From Tetmemena sp. SeJ-2015 (lineage: Eukaryota > Ciliophora > Spirotrichea > Sporadotrichida > Oxytrichidae), in contig JAJKFJ010021864.1 of assembly GCA_027382625.1 (NCBI GenBank), positions 1 through 64,000 on the forward strand: a stretch of 64,000 nt of DNA, written 5' to 3'. How positions within the stretch are numbered: position 1 is the first letter of the stretch; every line of letters starts with the position of its first letter. Below, piece after piece: positions 11,650-23,938 of this stretch. A program made the position numbers and the translations under genes. The notes beneath the pieces were generated by a model. It was not told where the DNA came from, ran no database searches, and was given only the letters and a program-made list of their open reading frames with translations.

Positions 11650-13900
11650 AAAAGTTAAAATTTTTTTAATAAAACTGTCTCTATTGCGTACAAGTCATCA
11701 AACTTTTTCATTTACTTGAGAACCTCATCCTTCAGGAGAGGACCTTAGTCAGCTATTGATGCCATAAATTACTAACAGTTTTGGATATATGCAGACTTCT
11801 TACAAAGCTCAGAAATAGGAATATTCAGCTCTACATCTTCATCCTGAATGAATTTGTAAAGCTCAAAGTTGGTAAAGTTAATATCTTCTGAATCCAAAGG
11901 CAGAAATTATGGGCAGATGATAAACTACTTTAACTTTAGAATAAGAAAAATTGATGACACTTTCATCTACAAGAAGAGCTAGATGGTCTTTGATATTGGC
12001 GGTAGTGCTTTCAGTAAACTTCAACTTATTCTTCTTCTACTTCATAACTTTGCCATCTCTTTGTAGATAGGAGTGGATTTTAACTCTGGGCACATAATTC
12101 TTTATGGGTCCTCCTTCTTCTGGATCTGTTTCCTCTCCATTCGAAGAAGAAGCATAAGGAAACCCATCCTCACCCACCTATCGTTCTGAGGTAGTTTGCA
12201 TTTTCAACAGCGTCTTCCTCACTGTAATTCGCTCCCTTAAAAAATACAACCATACATTTGACCTCATCATCCTCTTCTTCTTCTATCAATCTGTTTCGCT
12301 ATTCCAGATAGCTGCGCTTTATTTCATTACGCGTCTTATTTTATCCTTTTCCATCTTATTGATGTAACAAAAATAAATAATTAACTTGATCTTAATAAGG
12401 TGCTAGTAACTATTACAGTCTTTGATTATCAAGTTCTTCAAAAGTTAGAGGTTGCTTGAACCTAAGCACCATTTATCAAATTAGGCGCATTAGGCCTAGC
12501 TTGAGGCAAATTTCTTTCTTGGGAGGGCTAGATAACATTCATGTGATACTTTCCAATTATCTTGGGAGGAGACTGTTTTTTATCTTACTCATTACGCAGT
12601 CTCTGTAACCTATGCAAATCCTCCTTTCTCTCTTCTTCAGTTTACTATCTTCTCTAGAATTAAAATTTAATATATTTACTATATAACTTTAAAAGAATGT
12701 GTTGATTTACTCCCTCTCTTCTCTGATTCCTCGTCTTAGAACTTCTCCTCCTCCTCCCTCTTCTCCTGATTCTTGAAACCTCTTAGCTTATATTTCATTG
12801 GCTGCCCGTTTCTTAGGATTTTTGGAGGCCTTTTGTTTCTTTGACTTTATAAATTAATTAGAATATCTAAAAGAGAGAAATCTTAAAAAATATTTGACTA
12901 GAGCTTTGTAGCTTTTTGCCTCAAATTTTTAGAGAAATAAATTGAAATGACTTGATTGATTTTAAATAAATTTTGTAGAAAAGTGTGAACCTAATCTAAC
13001 TAATGAGGCCATGCCTAAATAGCAGCTTAAAATAAGAGATTGTCTTGATCTTATTTCCAGAGCGATTTTCCTAGACTTTCTCTTATTTCAAAGTAAGTTA
13101 TCAGGTCCTCATCTAAAACTTTAAAAGCAGCAACCTCCAAATCTCTTTATTCATCTTCCGAGCTGCCTAGATCACGAATGTAGGTGTACTTAACAACGAA
13201 ATAAAAGAATAAAAATAATAAACTTCAAGTATCTAACTGCCTCAATTATAAGCTTGGATTTAGTGTATATCCCAAAATACTCATCCGCTTCTTCTATTCT
13301 GCAGTCCATTCCTTCCTATACTTTAAAACACTTTATATTGCAAACTAATTTTAGATGTAATCATAAATTAGTATATGTCAAAAAGGTAGGTGGAAAAGGC
13401 GCAAATTATTCCAGATAGTCTTATTATGTGATACTGAATCATAAATATAGTTAATTAAAAACTAAAAGCAAGAATCTTTCGTTAAAACGGAACAAAGATA
13501 AGACAACATGAAAGGCCAAGCGCCATTCAAGAATCTTAAAAGTAATCCCTGTTTCTCTTCGGCTGAGTAGTGCACTAAAGGATGCTCATCAAATTGCAAT
13601 TACTCCATCACAAGATTGAACATACTTTTGGTAAACTTCATAATTTTACATAAAGATAAATTTATTTCTGTATTATGATAAGTTTAGTTTAATATTCGAA
13701 CCTGAGATACAAACTCTCATAGATTTTTTGCAAGTATTTTTCTTCCTCTTCATTTTCTAGACTTGCGAGATCCAATAACTATTACCAGCGATTTTCCATT
13801 CTTCTTTAATAATCTCTGATAAAGTTTTTATCATCAAAACCTGGAGGATATTTAATATTATTTTTAAAATCCTTTTCTTAAACGAAGTTTTTTTTTTAAT
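11650..13900 (-). CDS. Unrecognised multi-exon protein with charged regions
   Basis: Several minus-strand coding blocks follow one another. KYPPGFDDKNFIRDYQRRME (about 13850-13800) is followed by a splice-like CAG/GTTCGA near 13702. MKFTKSMFNLVMEQLQFDEH lies from 13641. An acidic block DLGSSEDEQRDLEVAAFKVL lies near 13175-13120. EEERKEDLHRLQRLRNEQDK with SPPKIIGKYHMNVI lies near 12640-12530. EIKRSYLEQRNRLIEEEEDD lies near 12330-12270. The C-terminal block ends with FIQDEDVELNIPISELCKK near 11870-11810 and KQMKKFDDLYAIE near 11690. TAA/TAG serve as Gln throughout. I could not resolve all IES edges, and two adjacent genes rather than one are possible. No domain recognised. Confidence 0.5.
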
Positions 13901-14149
13901 TGAGAGAGAAAAATATTATGCATTAAAATTTTTAGCTATATTGAAAATGAAACATATATAAAGCTTCTTCTATATTATAAATTTATTAAATTATACTTTA
14001 CTCATTTCATTGAAAGATATCTATTTTTGAGCCTCATATTTAATTAAGAAGATTAGTAGGAAAATAGAAATGGCATGATATTATAGTTTTTGTTAGGATT
14101 ATTTTATTATAAAAATAGACATCTATAATTTAAATTGTAAGATATGCTA

Positions 14150-14583
14150 GCTTCATTTTTGACTTGGATGGCTATGATAATCTGGGTTTAGATTTTTATG
14201 ATCTGTTGCCTGCTGGGGAATTTCTTATTTCTATTTCTTGTTGTTCTCTTTCTTTTTGCTTTTGTTTAGCTGATGGAATAGGATAGTCATTCTACATCTG
14301 CTTTTTGGGTTTGGGCTATTCAAATCCATGCTTATAAATTATTGTAATAAATAATAGGAATGCCTGTTATTGTAATTTGCATTTGACTGCTCCATTTCAG
14401 ATTCTTAGTATTCTGCATATGTTCTTTTCTTGTGCTTTGCATTCTGGCTTTGGATAGTCTTGCTCTTGGCTTCTTCTCCTCTTGTTACTGCTGCATCTCT
14501 CCTTTAAGCTAAATACAAATGTAGTTATTAAAAGCTCCTTAATCCCTTTGAGGCACAGGCCTTCTTCGGTTGTTAGACGACAT
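14150..14583 (-). CDS. Basic, Gln-rich protein or N-terminal exon of the preceding gene
   Basis: ATG at 14583 opens MSSNNRRRPVPQRDQGAFNN and then a Lys/Arg/Gln-rich region (QQQQEEKKPRARLSKARM). A frame change near 14430 leads to AKHKKRTYAEYQESEMEQSN and further Gln/Asn-rich sequence to about 14150. It may be the first exon of the gene running to 11650, as the orientation agrees and only about 250 bp of AT-rich DNA separates them. Function unknown. Confidence 0.4.
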
Positions 14584-15273
14584 TTTTATTAACCGCGATT
14601 AAGCTATTCTCAATTATTTGCAATTAAAAATTTTGAATTTAAATTGAAATATCTATAATTATCATTATTTCCCAATAACAAATAAAATATCTTTATTTGT
14701 GAAAGAGTAGACTATGGAATGGAAAGAAAAACAAATTGGAAGGAATATTGAATTGTATAGCAAGAATTAAATTTTCTTTGGTTTCGCTCTTTGATTTTTG
14801 GTATTCAATAAATTAAGGAGCAAGCAAGCCTCAGTATATCTTTGGAAAATAATTGTTCTAACTATTAGAAAGAACAAATTAAATCATAAATAAATTTACC
14901 CTCTAGACCCCAAAATTCCCTGTAACAGATAAAAATATCTTAACTTAGTTTTAAGCTATTTAGTCTCTTTAATTTTACAAAAAGCATAGCTTCACCGTTT
15001 CTTGTAAATTAACCATTATGAAAATATAGTTTTTTTATTTTAAGAAGGTGGGATTACGAAAAATACTTTTTATATGTTCCTTTTAGTTATTCTCATACTA
15101 TTATTATTTACAAAGAGACTGTGATAACAATTTTCGTTGTTTAAAAACATTAATTGTGATGGGTGAATTATATAATTATGCTTTTATCCTAATTGTGACT
15201 TTGTATTATAATAGAAAGTGCAATTAAGATTAATAAATAAATAATTTCGCGTAAAAATCGCTTTAGAGCAATA
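14584..15273. other. Divergent intergenic region, no gene seen
   Basis: AT-rich sequence between the minus-strand basic protein gene and PP2A B55. No convincing frame; it presumably holds two promoters. Confidence 0.4.
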
Positions 15274-17397
15274 ATGGATTAATAGAATGTGACAATGTCA
15301 GATAGGAGTGGGTCAACTAGTGCCTCCTCAGGTGGTCAGAGTGAGACTGCCCAATGGGTTTACATAAATGGACTTGGAGAACGAGACTAAAACAACGTCA
15401 CAGAGTCAGATGTTCTCACTGCTATTTCATTTGACAAAACTGGAGAGTACCTTGCAGTAGGAGACAAAGGAGGAAGAGTCATAGTATTTAGATACAATTA
15501 CCTAATTCAATTTAAATTTAAATCAATGGACGAGCAATTTAATTCCAGATTAACAATATTCTAATTCTCATGATAATCAATGACATTTGGAATTTACATG
15601 GTATGACTCTTGTTGAACCAAGCTAATAATGTATGCAAATCAGTATGCATATTTAAATAATATCGTCATATAAATGGGACAGTAATTATTCCTTTTTTAA
15701 AGATAGCAGATAGTTCTAACATTATTCTAAAATTAGTTGAATCTCAGAATTAAGAGAAAAACACAATAAGTTTTCCTAAATACTCTTAAGTATCCGTTAA
15801 TTCCTTCTACTACCATAGATACAATTATTAAGAAATACAACTATATTTTCCACTTTACTATGATTTGTTGTTGAATGAGTTGAAAAACTCTCGCTACTTT
15901 GACTATCGCTATTTTACTGAGATCCAATCACATGAGCCGGAGTTTGACCATCTCAAGTCAATCGAGTTGGATGAGAAGATAAACTCAATAGAATTCACTA
16001 ACAACAAAAATAGTGCCTTGCAGATGCTCACAACAAATGACAGGATCATCAAACTTTGGAAGGTTCAATACAAAACTCATCGTGAGACCTCTTAACAATC
16101 AAATAAATATCATTATACAAGATAATGGTGGACAATTTAATGAGTGCTCTGTAAAAAATGGCATTCTGCAGTTACCAAAGACGCAAATAGTGAACGAAGG
16201 ATTTGAAGGTGTAGAGAAAAAGCAGTATAAGAATTGTCATAACTATCATATCAAAATTTGTCATAGAGACATTTATTTGAATAACTATAACATTAACTCG
16301 CTGAGCGTATCTCCAGATGGGGAGAACTTCTTATCTGCAGATGATCTACGTATAAATCTATGGAGCATTGAGAATAACTTAGTGGCTTTTAACATAGTTG
16401 ATCTCAAACCTCCAAACATAGAGGAGTTAGCAGAGGTAATCACTCACGTTGAATACCATCCAGTTAGATCAGATATCATAGAATATTATTTTCATTAAAT
16501 AGTGATGAAATATCTTTTTGTTCTCTTCGTCGAAGGGATATATTTGTGCTTGCGATATGAGATAGAACTCCTAGTTTAATTTATAATGGGTTATAAGTTT
16601 GACAAGTGCAGCACGTTTTTCATGGTTGAGGAAGATCCATCCAGGAAGCATTTTTTCACAGATATCATTAACTCAGTATCTAGAGCCAAATTTTCTCCAG
16701 TAAACGATAACTATATCTTCTCTAGAGACTACCTAGGAGTCCAAATTTGGGACGTCAGGAATTAGAAGATGCCCTTCATTAAATTTAGATTTAAAATTTA
16801 GTAGCTTATTTTATAGCCTTCAAAACTTACAACGCAACAGACTATCTTGAGAAGAAGCTATGCGAGGTTTATGATAAATTATAGAATAGTTGTTAAGGTT
16901 TAAATTGAAAATGAGAGTGAGACAATTTTCGACAAGTTCGATTTACAGATTTCACCTGACTCCAATCTCGTACTAACTGGCTCTTACAACTCTAACGTGC
17001 ATGTGATTCTATTTGTTATTTTAATATATAAGTGATTGATGTTTAGAATCAGCAGAATACAACTATCGATGTTAAATACATGGACAAGAGAGGCAAAAAC
17101 GTAGGAATATATTAGAGCATATTTATTAAGGACAGGTAAGAAATTATAAGAGCAAGAGAGTTCAGGGCTAGTTAACTAATTCTAATGGAGAGGCTGTGAA
17201 GATAGACATGTTTCAATAGTTTAAAGTTTAAATATCTATATCTTTAAATGTCGTCGAAGATCACCCTGGGTACATGGCATCCTCAGGAAAACACTTTCGC
17301 AGTCGCCAGACATAATTCGCTTTTTATCTATACTCAAAAGAGGTCTAGCGGTGGATCAGGTCCCTCAGGCTAGTACCAAAAGATGCAGCTCAATTGA
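15274..17397 (+). CDS. Protein phosphatase 2A regulatory subunit B55
   Basis: WD40 beta-propeller that targets PP2A to its substrates. ATG at 15274. Seen: [20 protein letters not shown] near 15405, [20 protein letters not shown] near 15920-15980 (B55 signature), [10 protein letters not shown] near 16035-16065, [20 protein letters not shown] near 16325-16385, [20 protein letters not shown] near 16390-16450, [14 protein letters not shown] near 16625-16670, [14 protein letters not shown] near 16715-16760, [20 protein letters not shown] near 16920-16980 and the C-terminal [20 protein letters not shown] near 17270-17330, with TGA at 17395. Breaks at about 15490-15870, 16070-16090, 16490-16560, 16790-16850 and 17000-17235 are introns or IESs; the first, about 370 bp, is the largest. 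Confidence 0.9.
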
Positions 17398-17488
17398 ATT
17401 CAATGAATGTGAAGGGATTTGAGATTTGTTTTAAGTAAAAAGAAAAGACAGTTAGTGATAATAAGTTAGCCATATATTATGTAGTTAA

Positions 17489-18242
17489 TTTCAAAATTGA
17501 TAATTAAATCAAATTAATATATTTTTCTCAAGCTTATTATAAATGTCTGTTATTGAAGAAAGCTTCTTTCCAAGTATTAATTCATTATATTGTGGGCATC
17601 TTTAATCTAATTTGTAGAATTGATTATATGTGAGAAATTAATCATAGAATCAGAGTAAAATGAAATAATAATTTAATTATTGAGATTTTAGAAAAAAATA
17701 TTTTGAAAATATTTTTAAATTAGAAATGATTGAGAAACATTGTAATTAAAAATTTAGGAAAAACTGTGAGTTGAAGTAAAATCGATTCTGATTAGAATAA
17801 ACTTTCCTCTCTAAATTTTGGTGAAATACCAAATTAAATGGACTTTTGCATTGCTAAAATTAGTTTATAATCATAACGTCTGCTGATTGGCAAATTTCAA
17901 AAAATTTCAAAAGATGTGAAATTTTTATATCAAAATAGAGTTTACTTCAACTACATGTTTTTACCTAATTTTTAATGTCAAACTTTTACTCATTCATTTC
18001 TAATTTATAAAACATTTTCAAAAACTTTTCTAGATCTCAGATATTATAAATATGATTGATTACCAAATCTGTCTCTATAACTAATATTCTCACAAATATA
18101 TAATCAATCACAAATAAATATATTCAAACTGCCGTAAATATAATGAACAATACTTGGAAAGAAGGCTTCTCTTCAATAACAGACAGTAAAATAAGCTTGA
18201 GAAAAATATATTAATTTGATTTAATTTATCAATTTTGCAATT
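17489..18242. repeat. Foldback (inverted-repeat) element, ~750 bp
   Basis: The left arm from about 17489 (TTGATAATTAAATC, then CTCAAGCTTAT and CTGTTATTGAAG) reappears as reverse complement in the right arm ending at about 18242 (CTTCAATAACAG, ATAAGCTTGAG, TTATCAATTTTG). The arms are a few hundred bp each and diverged by small indels. ATTATGTAGTTA occurs just outside both ends (about 17478 and 18265), possibly a flanking duplication. No coding sequence. It lies just 3' of PP2A B55 and looks like a non-autonomous DNA transposon unrelated to the G-ended MITEs. Confidence 0.75.
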
Positions 18243-18349
18243 TCAATTCTATTGTCTTAATATTATGTAGTTAGTTTATCTAAATATTAGATCCTTACAA
18301 ATAAAATATTTATTTATATCTCCCTCTCAAATAAAGCAATTAAGCAAAG

Positions 18350-18700
18350 TTGCAAGCACTAATTAATTAAATTGTGGGATTCTCTTACCTCTATTTGCTA
18401 AAAATCATGATTCATATTGGAAATTAATACATAAATCAGGCTAAAATGAAATAAAATTCTAAGCTTTTAGTAGATTGAGACTAATGTAATTAAAAATTTG
18501 ATAATGAAGCGTGGAGTGTGAAAAAAGGAAAAATGCGAGAGAGTGCGAGGGTTGAATGAGGGCAAGCTTTGGTCGCTGACCTCTTATTATGGGTGAAAAT
18601 CGCAAAAGTTGTAAATGGACTAGTCATTCGCAAAAGTGCGAGAAATTAGTTTATAATCACACTAACTCTGCTCGGGGGTCACTCACTGCCCCAAAACTTC
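18350..18700. repeat. Partial third copy of the 17.5-kb foldback sequence
   Basis: Direct similarity to the left arm and centre of the neighbouring element: GGAAATTAATACATA, then GCTAAAATGAAATAA, GTAATTAAAAATTTG and AATTAGTTTATAATCA in the same order as at 17640-17880. The right arm is missing. A more GC-rich interval (about 18520-18740) follows with no recognisable gene. Confidence 0.55.
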
Positions 18701-19034
18701 CTCACAAATGAACTTTCGCAAGATTAATCGACTCGCTCTCACAGTAAGAATATACATTTATATATAAATATACGCTTATTACCAACAAATAAATAATTAA
18801 AGAGCATATTTATTTGTAATGGTTGATTTATTTGAGAATAATATAAGGAAGATTGAAAGTTTTCTAAAACATTTTCTTATAGAAATTATCTCAAAATTAG
18901 GTATAGAGTGATTGATAAGGTCACTTGCACAGCAGAGTACCTGCGGCCAGCTTCTGGTAGGGCTCCGGCTGCAGGTATCTGTGACGGTTTTAGTCTGAGG
19001 AAGTTGGGCTTGCACTCAGAGATCAGATGTTTTC

Positions 19035-19755
19035 TCACTTGGTCTTCTTGGTCTATTTAAGGATGAGGGCCTTGTGGATGTGAGGGATGACTCCACCACC
19101 AGCAATTCTCAATAAAGGATATTGTATTTATTATGTAAGTTTTTTTCTTTAAATGGTAGCCTTGATGAGAGTGTCGAGCTCTTCGTCTCCTCTGATAGCG
19201 AGCTGCAAGTGTCTTGGAGTGATTCTCTTGACTTTGAGGTCCTTGCTGGCGTTGCCGGCCAACTCGAGCACCTCAGCAGTAAGATACTCCAAGATGGCTG
19301 CAGTGTAGACTGCTGATGTAGCGCCCACTCTGCTGTTGGCACTCACTCTGCTCTTCAAGAATCTGTGAATTCTTCCAACGGGGAACTAAAGCGAAAGGTG
19401 TTAGATTTGGACTCAATGCATCCTAAGGATGAGTCTAATTAAGAAATTGGAGAGGCAGGCCCTTCAATTAAAACTGAAGACGTCTTTAACCGCAGACTTC
19501 TTAACCAAGATGAGAATGAGATGATTGGAGAGAGATTATTCTTACCTGAAGTCCAGCCTTAGCTGATCTAGATTGGGGAGCCTTCTTGGACTTTCCGCTT
19601 CCGAATTTGCCTCCTTTTCCGCCTTTTCCGCCTTTGCCAGCCTAAAAACAAGTGGATTAAGAGATTGCCGAGTCTAACGAGAGCAAAAGTCGCTGGCCAA
19701 GCTGGCTGCCACCACTTCCACTCTCTCACGTTATTAACGAACGAATCCTTACCAT
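19035..19755 (-). CDS. Histone H2A
   Basis: Core histone of the nucleosome. The protein starts [20 protein letters not shown] and continues [74 protein letters not shown] and a short Lys/Thr tail, TGA at 19035-19037. The ATG (19753-19755) is the whole first coding exon. Intron 1 is 19642-19752 (111 bp) and intron 2 is 19386-19545 (160 bp); both have GT-AG ends. A 48-bp IES (19107-19154) separates KATI from AGGGVIP. Removing all three gives 402 nt, exactly 134 codons. The docking domain lies after the IES, so elimination is needed for a functional histone. The 3' flank (18915-19015) is unusually GC-rich. Confidence 0.95.
19107..19154 (-). other. IES in histone H2A, pointer ATT (48 bp)
   Basis: On the coding strand ATT precedes and ends the insert (plus-strand AAT at 19104-19106 and 19152-19154). 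It has no GT-AG ends and is strongly AT-rich. Confidence 0.85.
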
Positions 19756-20054
19756 TCATAGAAAAATGTATCAAAGATCTATGTAATTGTTGTTTGATGA
19801 ATTGTATGTGTATAAAGTTCTTTAATTTATTTGAAATCTAAGCCTATTAGAATTCTATTTAAATCATGAGATCTGCCGCTAATAAGAGTTTGGCTGCTAA
19901 TGATCTCGTCTCTGATTGCTTCTCAGAGGATTCTCACATTTTATGATCTAACTCGAGCATTTACACCCACCCCTCCCCTCTTATTACCTATCCACATTAC
20001 ACATTTCAGAAATAGAAGAGATACATAATTCGAAACAAGATTAACAAAGTTAAA
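19756..20054. other. H2A upstream region
   Basis: AT-rich except for a C-rich run (CACCCACCCCTCCCCTC at about 19964-19980). It lies between the H2A start and the 3' end of the UPF0598 gene; probably holds the H2A promoter. No gene seen. Confidence 0.35.
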
Positions 20055-20961
20055 TCAAATTTGATCAAGATTAGAAATTTTGTGAATTCTGTAAGACTAT
20101 CCCTCCCATTCGTAGACTTCTTAATTGAGTTTCTAGTCATACCCTAAAGTAAATTATATAATAAGTATGATGAGCATATTTAATAAGTTTCTCCTATTTT
20201 CATTGCCAAGTTTAAATCAAAAGCTCCGTATTTTAGCATGTTATTCTCATTTGCTTGTTAATCCTTTTCTGCTTGTTAAGTATTGTAAAGAGGGTGAAAC
20301 ATAATTCCTTCCTCATCTTAGCTCACAAGATTAGGCTCAAAATCAGTCTCCTTATTACCAGCATAAACCTAAATTATGGAGGTTTTTTAGCTTGTTTTCA
20401 AAATCAGAATGCTTTTAAATAAGAACTTATAATGAAAGAGAAAACTTACAAGCTTAAACTTTCCAGTACCTTCATCTCTGTACAAATTTTTGAAAACAAA
20501 AGGGAATTTAAAGCAGTTAACAAAGTTTGAGAGGAGTTAAGGCTAAAAAAAAGATAATGATGCTTTATTTCAAAAGATATTCATTTCTCCCCAGCAAGGG
20601 CTCACAACTATAAAATAGAATCATTAGAAATAAAGTAGAAGAGTATGAGCGGGAAATTTTGAGATTCTTGCTTTTATGCTAAACTTACACTTATACTGCG
20701 GAAATTGGCCGGTGTCATTGACTCTTAGGTTCTTGAAAAAGAAGTTCTAAAAATAGCATTATATGAAAAAGAGTATGCAAATTACAAGGAATTTATCATC
20801 CTTCAGTGAACTTGGGTAATTCTTAGGCTCTGTTTCTTCTAGGAATAACAATCCCTATAAGTAATGTTATGGTAGATTTAAGAGTATGATATAGAACCTT
20901 ATGATCGATGTAATAGAACCACTCTCTCTTGAATACGTTTGAGAGTCACCTTTTTTGACAT
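20055..20961 (-). CDS. UPF0598 family protein (C8orf82-like)
   Basis: Conserved eukaryotic family of unknown biochemical role, reported as mitochondrial in animals. Minus-strand blocks match the family order: KREWFYYIDH near 20930-20900 (family: REYFYYIDHQG), LFLEETEPKNYPSSLKDD near 20845-20790, NFFFKNLRVNDTGQFPQY near 20750-20700, VSPCWGEMN near 20610-20580 (family: SPCGGERN), NFVNCFKFPFVFKNLYRDEG near 20530-20480, GIMFHPLYN near 20310-20280, AFDLNLAMKIGE near 20230-20195 and YEWEGQSYRI near 20120-20090. Blocks are separated by introns (GTAAGTTTTC near 20450) and probable IESs. ATG at 20961 (MSKKVTLKR) is the likely start, with one frame change right after it. TGA is at 20055. Confidence 0.7.
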
Positions 20962-21722
20962 TTAAGTTTTTTTACTAATTTTCTTGATTAAATAATGTGA
21001 ATGGTTAAAAGAATATTAAACAAATAACTATAGCTATTTATTCATTCTTTAATGCTTGAGTATATTTACAAAAAATTCTACTAGAGATGATCATCCACTG
21101 TGATTTTAGAAATTGCTGATCCATCTTTTGGAATACTAATTAATTTTTATTTTATATATTATGAAATGGCTAAGCATTTGAATTATTTAAGTTTTGCCTG
21201 TTTTATAGGGAAAAATTTATATATTACAAATGAAAATATATAGAATGGTTGTAGCCATTTAAACATTAATTCTATTTTTTGCTTTCGATTTTTTTTTATA
21301 AATTTTTAAATTTTTGAAACAATAACTGCTTAAATTTATTAAATCTTCAAACTATATTTTAAAATTTTTAATAAAAAAAAAAAAAAATACATAGAGATTT
21401 CATTTGATCATTGCAAGTTGTTAGTGGTCAAAGTTAAAAATTAGTTTGTTTAAGTTTTCAAGTTCTAAATTGATGTGATATCTTGATAAAAGCTTACCAG
21501 AATATGCTATGGTGAATCTCTGAGTGGCTACTGCAGCTATCAATAAGCTTCAAGTCATTTAAATCTATTCTATTTTAAATTATATAGCTTAATATTCCAA
21601 TCAATCCTGTCACAAATAGTACAATCACTTGTGTTTTTGAATGAAGATAGTCCACCCTCAAAGTAGAGTAGTTCGTTCTTAAATTAAGACACAAATATTC
21701 ACACGGATGAAAATTATTAAAT
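20962..21722. other. Intergenic, no gene seen
   Basis: AT-rich sequence with a poly-A run (21374-21387). It separates the UPF0598 start from the 3' end of the membrane protein gene. No supported frame. Confidence 0.4.
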
Positions 21723-22239
21723 TCAGTTTATGAGCACATATTGATTGGCTTGGAAAATAAGAGAGATCAAGAAGATTAGTTCTATCACAGTCACTAGTGC
21801 CAAAGTGAACCAAGCCAGGTGATTTACGAATCCGGTTTGCTTATTCTTGTAAAGCAAAAATAAAGCGAACAGACCGTAAGTTCCAAACACCAAAGAAATT
21901 ATTGAAGACCACACTTGAAGATAGTCGTCCTCTCCTCGAAACGCAAAAGAAAGGAAAGTCCAAATTACTGACCAGAGCTACAAATTAAGACTTTGAATTA
22001 ATCATGAATGACTGATTAGAATTCATAAGGAATTTAATTGCTGATATGTAGCTTTAAGATTTGCTTACCCATACGAAAGAGAGAGTTTGCTTTGAGATAT
22101 TGTGCCAGTGATCTGCCAGTATACGCCTGCTTCCAAATTTATGATAGGTGTGCTTCGTGAAGATACCTGACTCACTCTAATCTGCGGCTGGAGTAATAAA
22201 ATAGTTATTTCCAGTTGATGTTAAGGGTTATTTTTCCAT
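21723..22239 (-). CDS. Small multi-pass membrane protein, unrecognised
   Basis: ATG at 22239 gives MEKQPLTSTGNNYFITPAAD and a soluble N-terminal segment ending SKQTLSFVW at a GTAAGC donor (about 22074). After an intron the second exon reads LWSVIWTFLSFAFRGEDDYL, then two hydrophobic helices (SSIISLVFGTYGLFALFLLY and TLALVTVIELIFLISLIF), TGA at 21723. About 130 residues, three or four possible membrane spans. No family recognised. Confidence 0.65.
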
Positions 22240-22545
22240 TTTACGATTAATAATAAATCGGAAAAAGCTTCTCTTAATTTCAAAAAGAGAGCAATAATAT
22301 TATTCTTATCTTAAAAATTACCACTCACAAGTGATAACATCTATTTAAATGAAGTTAAATGAAGCTTTAATTTAGATTTATACATCCTTTCAGGTTAAAA
22401 TTATCAGTAATTAGTTCCTTGTAACTGAATTGCTTTCACCAATACTTAAGAGTTCTGGTGGGGCTCATTTGAGTTGAAGGTGCTCTTCTTTCAACATATT
22501 TAGCTGAATGGTGATTTATATAAAATATTGAAGGAAGGGCATTGA
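22240..22545. other. Intergenic, no gene seen
   Basis: AT-rich spacer of about 300 bp; presumably the promoter of the membrane protein gene and the 3' end of the next. Confidence 0.35.
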
Positions 22546-23798
22546 TTAAGTTTTCGTGAGAGTTTTTTGAGTTAGCTCTGCATCTCTTTTCAAAGTGGAG
22601 TATAGGTAGGGATCAGGAATAATAGATCCTCCGGTAATTGATTGAGCTAGATCTAAGTCAAGGGGTTTGGCTAACTGTCTTGGCATAATGCCTTTGAAAT
22701 TTGCCATATATGAGGTTGATTCTGGCTCAGAAGTAATAACCTTTCCTAGCAAGTTAGAATTTCCTTTCATCAATTGTAAATTAAATCAATTTGAATAAAA
22801 TTGTTGCTTGATTTCCAGAGGAGTGAGAAACTCAACCTTGGATTATCTTCCGAGCTTGATTGCTCTAAGATTTGGTTGTGAGTACTCCCTCATCATTTTG
22901 TTGTAATTAGCGTTATGGAGAGTCTTATGAGTTTCCTTTTTGATAGTCTTTTCTATAGTATCAAATCTAGAAGGGTTGACTATCTCATGTCTATCTGCCC
23001 AATAGTGCTTTTCTCTGTAAGTTGAAATCGTAGGCTTCAGATTCTTGAGGAAGGTGTACATGTTACGGAGCACATGCAGAACCAAAGTTACATAAAAGAG
23101 GTCATCTCTTAAGAGTGTCCAATTTTCTATGTAATTCATCGCTTGAGGGTTCAAGAAAGCAGTTATCTTTAAGTTGCTCAAGCGTTTGTACTTTAATAAC
23201 AAATATTTAAAACTTGAGAATTTCAGCATCACCGTCACTGAGGTCTTGATAAGTTCCAAAGAAACGCTCATAAGTGCTTCCATAAGTCATTGTCTTCTTG
23301 AATTCTTTAATTTTTTCAGGACTAAACATGAATTAAAGGTCACATCAAACTTATATATCTTCAGTATGAAGCTTATTCTTACCTCATTTTCCTGAAATCC
23401 ATTGAGAGAGCTTAGTCTACTTCTTGCTTGGGTCTTGGGACGAATCTCTTTTTGCCTTTGTGCTTCATTATAGACTTGATTATTCTCAATCCCTAAATAG
23501 TATTCATTAATTTTGCCTCGTTGGAAATGGATTGGAGGATATATTATTGGTGAGATGGATTCTAATGGGACTAACCTGTTTATCTTTTTGAGTAAGCTCC
23601 TTCATCCACTCTGAGGCATATGCCTGATATCCTGGCACCAAAATGCTTTTTATAACCTATTATACTCAGTTATTACCCTTTTAATTTTAAAATTACCTCT
23701 AAGTAGTCAACCACAAATAGTTGCTAAGTGGCTTGCAAAGTCATAAGATTCTGTTGGCTCTGAATGCCGAACCTTTAGCTGGTGAGAGTAGCTGTCAT
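22546..23798 (-). CDS. Unrecognised multi-exon protein (possibly ciliate/axonemal)
   Basis: ATG at 23798 (MTATLTSQRFGIQSQQNLMT). Exons then read VIKSILVPGYQAYASEWMKE, EAQRQKEIRPKTQARSRLSS, EKIKEFKKTMTYGSTYERFF with GTYQDLSDGDAEILKYK, KITAFLNPQAMNYIENWTLL and RDDLFYVTLVLHVLRNMYTF, then a basic stretch (FDTIEKTIKKETHKTLHNAN). The C-terminus is SITGGSIIPDPYLYSTLKRD, TGA at 22546. Introns with GT starts lie near 23695, 23580 and 23385, and a 22-bp IES at 23194-23215. No domain recognised. Confidence 0.65.
23194..23215 (-). other. IES, pointer AAGT (22 bp)
   Basis: Plus-strand ACTT at 23190-23193 and 23212-23215. Removal joins DAEILK to YKRLSNLKITAFL in frame. Confidence 0.8.
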
Positions 23799-23938
23799 TT
23801 ATTTTGTCTGCTGCTTAGAAAAATACAATTTATATCAATAAATAGCGAACTGTTTTATTTTATTTGCAATCACAGCACTCTGCATTGAAATTTGTGCATT
23901 GTTATAAGAAGGATAATTAATTATTGTGAATTGTTTTA

